In this document: piece by piece, positions 6,447 to 14,207 of the stretch
Layout: every line of letters begins with the position of its first letter
Numbering within the stretch: position 1 is the first letter of the stretch
Assembly (NCBI GenBank): GCA_013299105.1
Contig: JAAFJY010000021.1
Span: 62,001-126,000, forward strand
Direction of reading: 5' to 3'
DNA from: Chitinophagales bacterium
GTDB lineage: Bacteria > Bacteroidota > Bacteroidia > Chitinophagales > Saprospiraceae
DNA: 64,000 nucleotides
Position numbers and translations under genes: made by a program
Notes under the pieces: generated by a model
What the model was told of the DNA's origin: nothing
Databases searched by the model: none
What the model saw: the letters and a program-made list of their open reading frames with translations, nothing else

Positions 6447-8054
6447 TTATTTATTGCCGGCAAATTTGAATATTCGCTTGAAGTTGATGCCTTTCGACAG
6501 TTTGCCTTCTTTGAGCGAGAACCAGATCAGCACGGGTTTACCCACAATGTGGTCTTCAGGTACATAGCCCCAAAAGCGCGAATCTTCAGAGTTGTGGCGG
6601 TTGTCGCCCATCATCCAGTAGTAGTTCTGCTTGAAAGTGTATGAACTGGTCTTTTTGCCATTGATGTAGTATTCACCATTGCGTTCGCTAAATTTGTTGC
6701 CTTCATACTTGGAAATGATCCGGCGGTACAGGGCAATGGATTCGGGCTTGAGCTGGATGGTAGCCCCTTTTTTAGGAATATAAATTGGGCCATAGTTGTC
6801 GGGCGTGAACTTGAAATGCTCCGCATCGTAAGGGAAGAAACTGCCAGCTTTGTACAGCGGCTCACCATTGGCTAGGATCAACTGGGTACCATCGGCAATT
6901 TCCAAGTTGATATTGGGATCCAGGGCCTTGATTTTATCGCGCTGCTCGTTGGTGAGCACAATCAGGCCTGGATTGCTGAGATCTTCTTCCGAAACCCCAA
7001 GGTTGGACAGGGCTTTGGGATTCAGTGGGGCATTATTGGGATTGGTAATCCGGTAGCGGAATTGCAGGTTTTTGGGGTTGGATGCTTTTTGGCCATTGAT
7101 GTACACCTGGCGATTGCGGATCGCTAGGGAATCGCCGGGCAAACCAATGCAGCGTTTGATGTAGTGGTCCATTTTGTCCACCGGGCGGGTCACCATTTTG
7201 CTGATGCCGCTGGCAATGGCCCCGGCAGCAACTGGCGGCACACTTTGCCTGCGAAAATCATGGATGCTCCAGGTTCGATCCGGAAAAACATACACGCTGT
7301 CACCCTCTGGGTAGTTGAATACCACTGGATCATTGTGGTCGATGGCCTCCAATGCCTTCAAGCGTTGGTACTTAAGCGAGGGTTTTTCCAGGTAAGATTC
7401 GCCGCCGACCACAGGTACCCGGTTGTGCAGCAACGGGATCATAGCCACCGTTTGAGGCAAGCGCAGGCCGTAACTTGGTTTGCTCACAAACAAAAAGTCG
7501 CCCACCATCAAGGACCCTTCCATTGATGAAGTGGGGATTACGTAAGCTTCGATCAAAAACATGCGGATGAAAGCAGCAGCAAAAACCGCAAAAATGATGG
7601 CTTCAGCCCATTCGCGCAAACCCGATTTTTTATACGGGTTTTCGTCCATCAATTTTTTGAGCTTGCGCTCGTTTTTGCTCTTGTGTGCTTCTTCCAACTG
7701 GTTGCGATATTCATGCTCTTTGGGCAGAATGGCTCCCTCAAATTGTGCTTTTTGATTGGTACCCAAGTACACGGCGTAGAACGGCGTGAAGAGGACGGCC
7801 AACACACTTTGCCAAAACTTCAGGTGACCAAAAGATCGAACCAGGTCAATAGCCAAACCAGAGTAGATGAAAATATTGACAATCGGAACGAGCATCCACA
7901 AAGCATACAATGGCTTGCGCCCCACGATTTTGGCTAAAACTGCAAAATTCAATCCTGGAACCAAGCCTTTCCAGCCCTCTTCACCACATTTTGGGAAAAC
8001 GAAGTATAGTCCTACACTCAGAACAAGGTATGCAATAATGAAAAACCAAAGCAT
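6447..8054 (-). CDS. lepB: Signal peptidase I with N-terminal membrane extension
   Basis: A type I leader peptidase that removes signal peptides at the inner-membrane outer face. Residues 1-100 form a three- to four-helix hydrophobic extension (LVLSVGLYFVFPKCGEEGWK, LVPGLNFAVL). A charged linker (110-145) and one more membrane segment (about 150-170) follow. The catalytic domain has IPTSSMEGSLMVGDFLF (nucleophile Ser177), DHYIKRCIGLPGDSL (general-base Lys) and WMMGDNRHNSEDSRFWGYVP (box E). At 535 residues it is much longer than the about 320 of the E. coli enzyme, because of the extension and a long insert between the Ser and Lys boxes; such long forms are common in Bacteroidota. Confidence 0.93.
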   Translation of the reverse strand: MLWFFIIAYLVLSVGLYFVFPKCGEEGWKGLVPGLNFAVLAKIVGRKPLYALWMLVPIVNIFIYSGLAIDLVRSFGHLKFWQSVLAVLFTPFYAVYLGTNQKAQFEGAILPKEHEYRNQLEEAHKSKNERKLKKLMDENPYKKSGLREWAEAIIFAVFAAAFIRMFLIEAYVIPTSSMEGSLMVGDFLFVSKPSYGLRLPQTVAMIPLLHNRVPVVGGESYLEKPSLKYQRLKALEAIDHNDPVVFNYPEGDSVYVFPDRTWSIHDFRRQSVPPVAAGAIASGISKMVTRPVDKMDHYIKRCIGLPGDSLAIRNRQVYINGQKASNPKNLQFRYRITNPNNAPLNPKALSNLGVSEEDLSNPGLIVLTNEQRDKIKALDPNINLEIADGTQLILANGEPLYKAGSFFPYDAEHFKFTPDNYGPIYIPKKGATIQLKPESIALYRRIISKYEGNKFSERNGEYYINGKKTSSYTFKQNYYWMMGDNRHNSEDSRFWGYVPEDHIVGKPVLIWFSLKEGKLSKGINFKRIFKFAGNK

Positions 8055-8284
8055 ATTAGATGGTTGTGATTAGGGCAAGTCGCCTAGTTGTCAGTTACTT
8101 ACCTTTTTTACCTGAATCCGATCGGGCAAAAAAACGGTCAAATATAGTGCATTCAGCGTTTTGAGTGCCTTTGCTGTACTACTTAGTTGTAAAAAGTGCC
8201 AAGAAATTACAGTTCACTGCAATTTCGTTATGTATTTTGCCTGCTGGCGCTGGTTCTGGTTCAAGTTTTTCACTTTCTTTGACT

Positions 8285-8322
8285 ACCTAGCATTAGGTAT
8301 TGCCTCCTATCTGTTAGGTATT
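8285..8322 (+). promoter_or_regulatory. Candidate metalloregulator operator before feoA
   Basis: ACCTA-GCAT-TAGGT (8285-8298) is a perfect inverted repeat, and TTAGGTATT occurs twice 21 bp apart (8293-8301, 8314-8322). TTAGGT half-sites are typical of DtxR/MntR-family iron and manganese repressors. A -7-like TATTTTCG follows at 8369-8376, 8 bp before the feoA start. The rest of the 329-bp gap (8055-8383) shows no gene. Confidence 0.4.
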
Positions 8323-8383
8323 TTTCAAGGCAAAAAAAAAATTACTAGTACAAGACCTAAAAACGATCTATTTTCGCACCGCG

Positions 8384-8662
8384 TTGTTAATTAGATTAAA
8401 TCAAAATAAAATTGCTTTGGTCGCAACAGTCCATCCTTCAGAAAAATTGCTGAGCACAGCGAAAGTAGGGTACAAATCTCAAGTATCCCACTTCAAAGAC
8501 ACTTGCATGGCGTGCAAGCTCTTGGCAATGGGTATTTTGCCTGGCACCGAGATTGAGTTGATCCGCAAAGCACCCTTTGGTGGTGGATGTTATGTCAAAG
8601 CAGACAATATTTTGGTGGCCTTGCGTGAAGCCGAGGCCAAATGCATCGTTTTGCGTTCTTAG
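8384..8662 (+). CDS. feoA: Ferrous iron transport protein A
   Basis: A small SH3-like cytoplasmic protein that acts with FeoB in Fe(II) uptake. 92 residues; the core CKLLAMGILPGTEIELIRKA, PFGGGCYVKADNILVALRE and the ending CIVLR fit the FeoA domain. The start is uncertain. TTG 8384 is the first possible, but the SH3 core needs only about 70 residues, and no ATG exists before the core. The TAG stop (8660-8662) overlaps the target duplication and first base of element B2, which separates feoA from feoB. Confidence 0.85.
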   Translation: MLIRLNQNKIALVATVHPSEKLLSTAKVGYKSQVSHFKDTCMACKLLAMGILPGTEIELIRKAPFGGGCYVKADNILVALREAEAKCIVLRS

Positions 8663-8793
8663 AGAGCGCAAAGAAGTTAAGGTAGGCCATTTTGGCTTAG
8701 TGAAAAAAGATAAGCAACAGACTGAAAGGAAGTGGTGTTCTTTTTCTACTAAACCTCAAAAAAATGGGGTTTCACCTTGTTTGGCTCAAATAC
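8662..8793 (+). mobile_element. MITE-like element, family B, copy 2
   Basis: A 132-bp B element: left end GAGAGCGCAAAGAAGTTAAGG, as judged from its first 8 bases and the TAAGG that follows; centre AACAGACTGAAAGGAAGT; right end TTGGCTCAAATAC. It is flanked by TTA (8659-8661, 8794-8796). It sits exactly between feoA and feoB and ends 43 bp before the feoB start. Confidence 0.8.
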
Positions 8794-8835
8794 TTAATGC
8801 TTCAGTTTATCAACCTTCTCTTATCGTCCTGACCA

Positions 8836-10965
8836 TTGGAAGCTGCCCGAACCACCGGATCGAAACCGATCATTGCGCTGATTGGCAACCCCAATAGCGG
8901 TAAAACCTCCGTTTTTAACCAACTTACGGGTTTGCAGCAAAAAGTTGGCAACTTCCCTGGCGTAACGGTCGATAAAAAATCGGGAGACTTGGACCTTGGC
9001 CTCGAAACAGCAGCCGAACTGGTCGATTTCCCTGGCACCTATAGCCTGTACCCAACGTCGAAGGACGAAAAACTGGTGGTGCAAACCCTCTCGCATCCCC
9101 ACGACGAAAATTTTCCTGACGCCATATTATATGTAGCAGATGTAACCAAGTTGGAAAAACACTTGCTCTTGTTTACCCAACTGCGCGATCTGAATATACC
9201 CATCTTGTTGGCCCTCAACATGCGAGACTTGGCGGAGCAGGATGGCTTGCAATACGACCTCCAGGCTTTGGAGCGAAAATTGGGCGTGCCCGTTGTCTTC
9301 ATCAGCGGTCGTACTGGTTTGGGCATGGATGACTTAAAACTTGGTTTGGCGAACTTGTTGCTCAAAAAACAAGCTCCAGCAGGAAATTTTTACCAGCCCA
9401 GTAATGAAGAAAAACAGCTGATTGCGGCATTGCAGCCTGATTTTCCAGCGTATTTACCCTACCAGCTGCTTCTGCTGGCGCATCACCAAAACTGGCTGCC
9501 CTATTTAGGTGTCGAAGAAAAAGCCAAAATCGCAAAAGCAAGCACCAACACGGGCTTTCAGGACCTCCAAATGCAGGTACACGAAACCATGCAGCGCTAC
9601 GGCAAATTCACGCCGATGGTGGCCGAAAGCAAAATGCAAGGCCGCAGTGGGGGCTTGAGTTTCACCGAGCGCCTGGACCGGGTGCTGACCAATCGCACTT
9701 TCGGCCCTTTGATTTTTTTCAGCATCATGCTCCTGGTTTTTCAGTCCTTGTTTGCCTGGGCCGAGTATCCCATGACTTTGATTGAAGACACCTTTGGCCA
9801 GATGGGGCAATGGTGCCGTTATATCCTTGGCTCCAGTATGTTTACTGATTTGCTGGTCGATGGTTTCATTGCGGGCTTGGGAGGCATTGTGGTGTTTGTG
9901 CCCCAAATTGCGATCTTGTTCTTCCTCATTTCACTGCTAGAAGAGGTGGGCTACATGGCCCGTGCGGCGTTCATGTTCGACCGCGTGATGCAGGTTTTTG
10001 GGCTCAATGGCCGCAGTGTGGTGGCGCTCATTTCGGGTGGCGCTTGTGCCATTCCGGCCATTATGAGCACCCGTACCATCGGCAATTGGAAAGAGCGTTT
10101 GATCACCATTTTGGTCACGCCTTTTATTTCTTGTTCGGCGCGGATTCCGGTTTACACTGTTTTGATTGGTTTTGTGGTGCCTGCCCAAAAATGGGGATGG
10201 TTCAGCCTGCAAGCCTGGGCCTTTATGGGCTTGTACTTGTTGGGCATTGTGGCGGCCTTATTGGCGGCCTTTGTGCTCAAGTTGGTGCTCAAAACCAACG
10301 AAGTGAGTTACTTGATGCTCGAAATGCCCCCTTACCGCTGGCCAGTGATGCGCAATGTATGGCTCACGGTGTGGGAAAAAGTGAAAACTTTCTTGATCGA
10401 AGCTGGGCGTATCATCCTGATCATTTCCCTGGTTTTGTGGGTTTTGGCCTCTTTTGGCCCTGGCCAGGCCATGCAAAAAGCCGAAGAGGCTGCCCTGGTG
10501 CAAGCCAAAACCGAACAACTCGACGAAGACGCCACGGAAGACCTGGTAGCTGCCAGCCGCATGGAAGCTTCCTACGCAGGTCTCTTGGGCAAGGCCATTG
10601 AGCCGGCCATCAAGCCGTTGGGCTTTGACTGGAAAATTGGCATTGCCCTGATCACCTCCTTCGCTGCCCGCGAGGTTTTTGTAGCTACCATGGCCACCAT
10701 CTATAGCATCGGCCACCAGAGCGACGAATATTCGGTGCGCGAGCGCATGGCCAAGCAAAAAAATCCCATCACTGGGCAGAAAGTGTACAATGCAGCCACT
10801 TCGCTCTCCCTGTTGTTGTTCTATGTGTTTGCCATGCAGTGCATGAGCACCTTGGCCGTGGTGCGCCGCGAAACCAAGAGTTGGAAATGGCCCCTGGTGC
10901 AGTTTACTTTCATGACTGCACTGGCTTATTTAGCGTCTTGGCTAGCTTATAATTTATTGAGTTGA
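8836..10965 (+). CDS. feoB: Ferrous iron transporter FeoB
   Basis: A 709-residue GTPase-coupled Fe(II) permease of the inner membrane. The N-terminal G domain has G1 GNPNSGKTS (from residue 17), G3 DFPGTYSL and G4 ALNMRD. The membrane part (from about residue 285) has two Gate repeats, including EEVGYMARAAF and GGACAIPAIMSTR with the conserved Cys, then FAAREVFVATMATI. The start is TTG 8836; an in-frame stop lies directly upstream (8830-8832), so no longer form is possible. No feoC is seen. Element B2 inserted between feoA and feoB may affect their cotranscription. Confidence 0.95.
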   Translation: MEAARTTGSKPIIALIGNPNSGKTSVFNQLTGLQQKVGNFPGVTVDKKSGDLDLGLETAAELVDFPGTYSLYPTSKDEKLVVQTLSHPHDENFPDAILYVADVTKLEKHLLLFTQLRDLNIPILLALNMRDLAEQDGLQYDLQALERKLGVPVVFISGRTGLGMDDLKLGLANLLLKKQAPAGNFYQPSNEEKQLIAALQPDFPAYLPYQLLLLAHHQNWLPYLGVEEKAKIAKASTNTGFQDLQMQVHETMQRYGKFTPMVAESKMQGRSGGLSFTERLDRVLTNRTFGPLIFFSIMLLVFQSLFAWAEYPMTLIEDTFGQMGQWCRYILGSSMFTDLLVDGFIAGLGGIVVFVPQIAILFFLISLLEEVGYMARAAFMFDRVMQVFGLNGRSVVALISGGACAIPAIMSTRTIGNWKERLITILVTPFISCSARIPVYTVLIGFVVPAQKWGWFSLQAWAFMGLYLLGIVAALLAAFVLKLVLKTNEVSYLMLEMPPYRWPVMRNVWLTVWEKVKTFLIEAGRIILIISLVLWVLASFGPGQAMQKAEEAALVQAKTEQLDEDATEDLVAASRMEASYAGLLGKAIEPAIKPLGFDWKIGIALITSFAAREVFVATMATIYSIGHQSDEYSVRERMAKQKNPITGQKVYNAATSLSLLLFYVFAMQCMSTLAVVRRETKSWKWPLVQFTFMTALAYLASWLAYNLLS

Positions 10966-11125
10966 GGAGATAAATCTTAGGCTTCTTGCGAAGCCAGGAG
11001 TTGGTAAATGCTTAGTCCACCGTTTTCTACATCTACAAAGCTTTTGCATCTTGCGAAGCTGGGTATCGGGATGCGTTCAGGCAAGTTTTGAGAAGCTCTG
11101 CTTAGAGCATTTTCAAAATTTTTTA

Positions 11126-11150
11126 TCCTATGTCGTCTATCGTATGTCAA
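11126..11150. repeat. GTATGTC heptamer array, partial copy D1
   Basis: CCTATGTC, GTCTATC, GTATGTC, the last three units of the array seen complete at 14142-14194. It lies in the 227-bp region between convergent feoB and the sulfatase, which otherwise shows only two imperfect copies of CTTGCGAAGC and no clear terminator. Confidence 0.65.
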
Positions 11151-11192
11151 CAATACCACTCAATTATTTCACACACGACTTTGCAGTAAATA

Positions 11193-12638
11193 TCACTCCA
11201 CCTTCCCCGCAGGTCGCGTACCCGTGCCCTGCCTTTTCGTGATTTCATCGCCCAAATCGGCCCTTGCTGCTTCGGCTACCTTCAGCAATTCTTCTACAAT
11301 CAGGGGATTGTATTGCTGCACATCATAGGCTTCAGATGGGTCTCTTCTCAAATCGTATAGGGCCATCGGAAATTGGATGTTTTCAGGCGCTTTGCCGGGG
11401 AAACCATCGACGCCGGGTGCCTGGTTGAGGTAGGAACGGCCTTCGTGGGGCAATACCAGTTTCCAGTGGTCCCGCCGTACTGCCTGGAGGTGGTTTTTGC
11501 GGTAATAATAATAAAAGTAGCGCCGGGGTTGTTGGTCCAAATTCCCTTTGAGCAAGGGCAGGAGATTTACCCCGTCGATTTTTTTGCTCGGCAAATCCAA
11601 GTTGCAAAGCGAGGCCAGTGTAGGCAACAAGTCGATCGAAGAAGACAACTGGTTGCACACAAGCCCCGCCGGAATGACCCCAGGCCAGCGCATGATGCAA
11701 GGCACCCGGTGGCCACCCTCAAAGGTCGTGCCCTTGCCCTCGCGAAAGCCACCTGAGGAGCCCGCGTGGTTGCCAAAATTGGACCAAGGACCGTTGTCGC
11801 TGGTGAAAATGACCAGGGTGTTCTTTTCGAGTCCTTGTTCCTTCAAAGTCCGCAGCACTTCAGCTACTGACCAGTCGATTTCCTGCATCAGGTCGGCATA
11901 CAAGCCTTGTTTGGTTTTTTGCTCAAAATTTTCGGACACCGCAATCGGCACATGTGGCATGGGATTGGGAAAATAGAGGAAAAAAGGCTGTTTTTTGTTT
12001 TTTTGGATGAAACTAAGCGCTCGTTGGGTCAGTTGCTTGGTGAGTTGGCCTTGTTCGGCCAGGGTTTTGACTTCTGCTACTTTTTGGTTGCCATCAATCA
12101 AGGGCAGCGGTGGCAATTGGGATCTGTTTTGCCCTTCCACCGCAGGTTTGCCATCGTACCACACGGGCCACATGTCGTTGGAATAGGGGATGCCAAAGTA
12201 TTCATCGAAGCCGTGCTGGAGGGGCAAAAAAGCGGGCTTGTCGCCCAGGTGCCACTTGCCAAAAATGCCAGTCCGGTAATTTTTGGCCTTGAACAATTCG
12301 GCCAGGGTTTGTTCATCGGCATTGATTCCGATGGGGCTATTGGGAAACAATGCCCCGATCATCCCAATCCGATTGGGATAACAGCCCGTAAGCAAGCCAG
12401 CCCGCGAAGCCGTACACACCGCTTGCGCCGAAAGGAAACTGGTAAAACGCAAGCCCTCGGCGGCCATTTTGTCGAGGGCAGGGGTGCGGTATTGCATAGC
12501 CCCATAGCAACTAAGGTCGCCATAACCCAGGTCGTCCATGTAAAAAATGACCACATTGGGTGGTTTGGGGGCGCTGGAGCTGCTTTGAAAAAGCCAAGTC
12601 AGGGCCAATAAGGCGATGGGCAGTGCGAAAAGGCGCAT
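11193..12638 (-). CDS. Secreted sulfatase (arylsulfatase/GalNAc-6-sulfatase-like)
   Basis: 481 residues. An N-terminal signal peptide (MRLFALPIALLALTWLF) predicts export. The first metal-site block is VVIFYMDDLGYGDLSCYG, and AVCTASRAGLLTG contains the C-x-A-S-R formylglycine signature whose Cys is converted to the catalytic residue. GKWHLGD and TSDNGPW complete the family blocks. It hydrolyses sulfate esters, most likely on polysaccharides or glycosaminoglycan-like substrates; the exact substrate is not deducible. No anaerobic or FGE maturase is adjacent. Confidence 0.93.
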   Translation of the reverse strand: MRLFALPIALLALTWLFQSSSSAPKPPNVVIFYMDDLGYGDLSCYGAMQYRTPALDKMAAEGLRFTSFLSAQAVCTASRAGLLTGCYPNRIGMIGALFPNSPIGINADEQTLAELFKAKNYRTGIFGKWHLGDKPAFLPLQHGFDEYFGIPYSNDMWPVWYDGKPAVEGQNRSQLPPLPLIDGNQKVAEVKTLAEQGQLTKQLTQRALSFIQKNKKQPFFLYFPNPMPHVPIAVSENFEQKTKQGLYADLMQEIDWSVAEVLRTLKEQGLEKNTLVIFTSDNGPWSNFGNHAGSSGGFREGKGTTFEGGHRVPCIMRWPGVIPAGLVCNQLSSSIDLLPTLASLCNLDLPSKKIDGVNLLPLLKGNLDQQPRRYFYYYYRKNHLQAVRRDHWKLVLPHEGRSYLNQAPGVDGFPGKAPENIQFPMALYDLRRDPSEAYDVQQYNPLIVEELLKVAEAARADLGDEITKRQGTGTRPAGKVE

Positions 12639-12738
12639 TGGGCGGAGTTGTTTTTTGGTGAAAAACTGGGATAAGATAGGGAGTTTTTTGGCTTAGGGAC
12701 ACTGATTTTTTTGTCTGACTTGCTCGGAAATAGCTTTG

Positions 12739-12795
12739 GTATTTGAGCTAACGTAAGGCAACCCAAATTGCTTTTAAGTTAAGCAAAAAGGTAAG
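12739..12795 (-). mobile_element. Possible half of a family B element
   Basis: GTATTTGAGCTAACGTAAGG followed by AAGTTAAGCAAAAAGG resembles one terminus of family B (GTATTTGAGCTAAAATAAG, then GGTTTAGCAAAAAAAG). The second terminus is not recognisable. Confidence 0.35.
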
Positions 12796-12873
12796 TTTTC
12801 CCAGCAATTCCCGCTTTGGGCGTAATCCATTGATTTTGTGTTTATTAAAACTGGTGCTTTTGATTTTTGTCTC

Positions 12874-13070
12874 AAAATAGAAAGAGCGCCGCTCGTACAA
12901 GTCTCCGGACCTGTACGGCTATATTTGCGTCTGTGACGCATGAAGGAGATTTGACGACTTTTATGCAATATATTGATAATCAAATTTTTATTAAAAATTT
13001 GTCAAACGTCAGAGACGTGTAAATAGTAGTACAAGTCTGTAGACTTTTACCAGCGCACCGCTCTATTTTT
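12874..13070. mobile_element. Palindromic element E (single copy in window)
   Basis: Two arms of about 65 bp face each other with many mismatches: AGAGCGCCGCTCGTACAAGT.. at the left, and AGAGCGGTGCGC..AAAGTCTACAGACTTGTAC as the complement of the right. The flanking AAAATAG / CTATTTTT extends the repeat. The centre is AT-rich. The left arm itself contains a TCCGGA-centred hairpin (GTACAAGTC / GACCTGTAC). It is the main content of the 587-bp gap 12639-13225; the rest shows no gene. Confidence 0.6.
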
Positions 13071-13210
13071 AACTTGGCGCAGTCGCCTTTTGAACACAAC
13101 TTGCTCATTTAAGCGTCCAGAATTTGTGTTTTTGCTGTCCAATGTTCTACTCTTTCTTCACAATTTTCTAATTGTCAATAAAATATACTCCAAAGTGGGA
13201 ATTGCTGTAA

Positions 13211-13231
13211 ATTAACCACTAACCATTACAC
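13211..13231. repeat. AYTAACM heptamer array (short)
   Basis: ATTAACC, ACTAACC and ATTACAC are three units of the array type found at 1877-1925. The rhomboid stop codon (13226-13228, minus strand) lies within the third unit. Confidence 0.6.
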
Positions 13232-13909
13232 CAAATCCTCCTCCCGATACCCCTTTTTGAGCATCCTTTGGTGCTCGCCGCGATACCGCAGGCCCATCAC
13301 AAACCCAAATACAAAGCCACCGATGTGCGCCCAATACGCCACTCCGGCAGTTTCAGCGGTTTGAGCTTGCAGGCTGCCCAGGCCAGAACTGAATTGCGAA
13401 ACGATCCAAAAACCCAAAAATACGAAGGCAGAGACGTAAAACGGAAAAACCAAAAACAAAACCTTGATCCGGGAGGTCGGAAACATGACCACATAGGCCC
13501 CCATCACCGCCGCAATGGCCCCGCTGGCCCCCACGGTGGGAATTTCGCTGTGAAAATTGAAAAAAATATGCGCCGCGTGGGCCACCAAGCCACCTAGTAA
13601 GTAAAAAACCAAGAAACGAAAACTGCCGATGACCGCCTCGATGTTGTCGGCAAAAATCCAGAGGAAGAGCATGTTGCCCACAATGTGCGCAATGCCGCCA
13701 TGCAAAAACATACTGGTAAACAGGGTGAACAAGTCACGCCCGCTGGTGATTTCCGCCGGGATAGAGCCGTAAGTGTTGATGAAGTCATTGATGCCTTCGC
13801 CCTGGGTCAGTTCCAGGAAAAACACAGCAATGTTGATGATCAGCAGGGCATAGCTCATCAGGGGGAAGTGCCCGCCTTTGATGTTGTCGTCGCCAATTGG
13901 GAAAAACAT
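13226..13909 (-). CDS. Rhomboid-family intramembrane serine protease
   Basis: 227 residues with six to seven hydrophobic segments. HGGIAHIVGNMLFLWIF is the rhomboid H..N block of helix 2. GASGAIAAVMG holds the nucleophile Ser, and WAHIGGFVFGFVMG holds the His partner of the Ser-His dyad. It cleaves transmembrane segments of membrane proteins; the target is unknown. The start ATG 13909 is well placed. The tail GYREEDLV ends inside a heptamer array. Confidence 0.92.
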   Translation of the reverse strand: MFFPIGDDNIKGGHFPLMSYALLIINIAVFFLELTQGEGINDFINTYGSIPAEITSGRDLFTLFTSMFLHGGIAHIVGNMLFLWIFADNIEAVIGSFRFLVFYLLGGLVAHAAHIFFNFHSEIPTVGASGAIAAVMGAYVVMFPTSRIKVLFLVFPFYVSAFVFLGFWIVSQFSSGLGSLQAQTAETAGVAYWAHIGGFVFGFVMGLRYRGEHQRMLKKGYREEDLV

Positions 13910-14141
13910 AGGCTTTGTTTGCTAGGTTGCCGCCCGAAAGTTGTACATCCAGGCTAATTGTTGCAATTTTGTCGTTTGAAGCCAAAGTACAGCTTTTTTA
14001 AATAGTTGAGGGGGATTTTCGTTTTTAGTATGAAACGCCGACCCCAACTTTTCAACATGTGATTTGTGACATCAACGACAAATGTGATCCTCAATGCTTA
14101 ATCCGGTTGGCTAAAACCAAAGATTCACCGATAGCTGAATT

Positions 14142-14194
14142 GCGAGCCCACTAAATCATATGTCGTATCTCGTATGTCGTCTATCGTATGTCAA
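14142..14194. repeat. GTATGTC heptamer array D2
   Basis: A lead-in GCGAGCCCACTAAATCAT is followed by five 7-bp units: ATATGTC, GTATCTC, GTATGTC, GTCTATC, GTATGTC. The same lead-in plus array occurs inverted at 38064-38115 and 50180-50231. This copy ends two bases before the -7 element of the sortase gene, so it covers its promoter. The remaining 13910-14141 shows no gene. Confidence 0.85.
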
Positions 14195-14195
14195 T

Positions 14196-14203
14196 TAAAT
14201 TTG
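14196..14203 (+). promoter_or_regulatory. -7 element of the PorU2-like gene
   Basis: TAAATTTG matches TAnnTTTG exactly. The ATG begins only 5 bases after it, so the transcript would be leaderless or nearly so. No good TTG -33 box is seen; that position is occupied by heptamer array D2. Confidence 0.5.
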
Positions 14204-14207
14204 CCCC

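Noticed and set aside
8161-8394. 77-residue ORF upstream of feoA
   Set aside because: Low-complexity aromatic-rich translation over the candidate operator and promoter; no start signal or family match.
14157-14194. CRISPR or direct-repeat operator made of TATCGTATGTC
   Set aside because: Contiguous 7-bp units with no spacers; better described as a heptamer tandem array.
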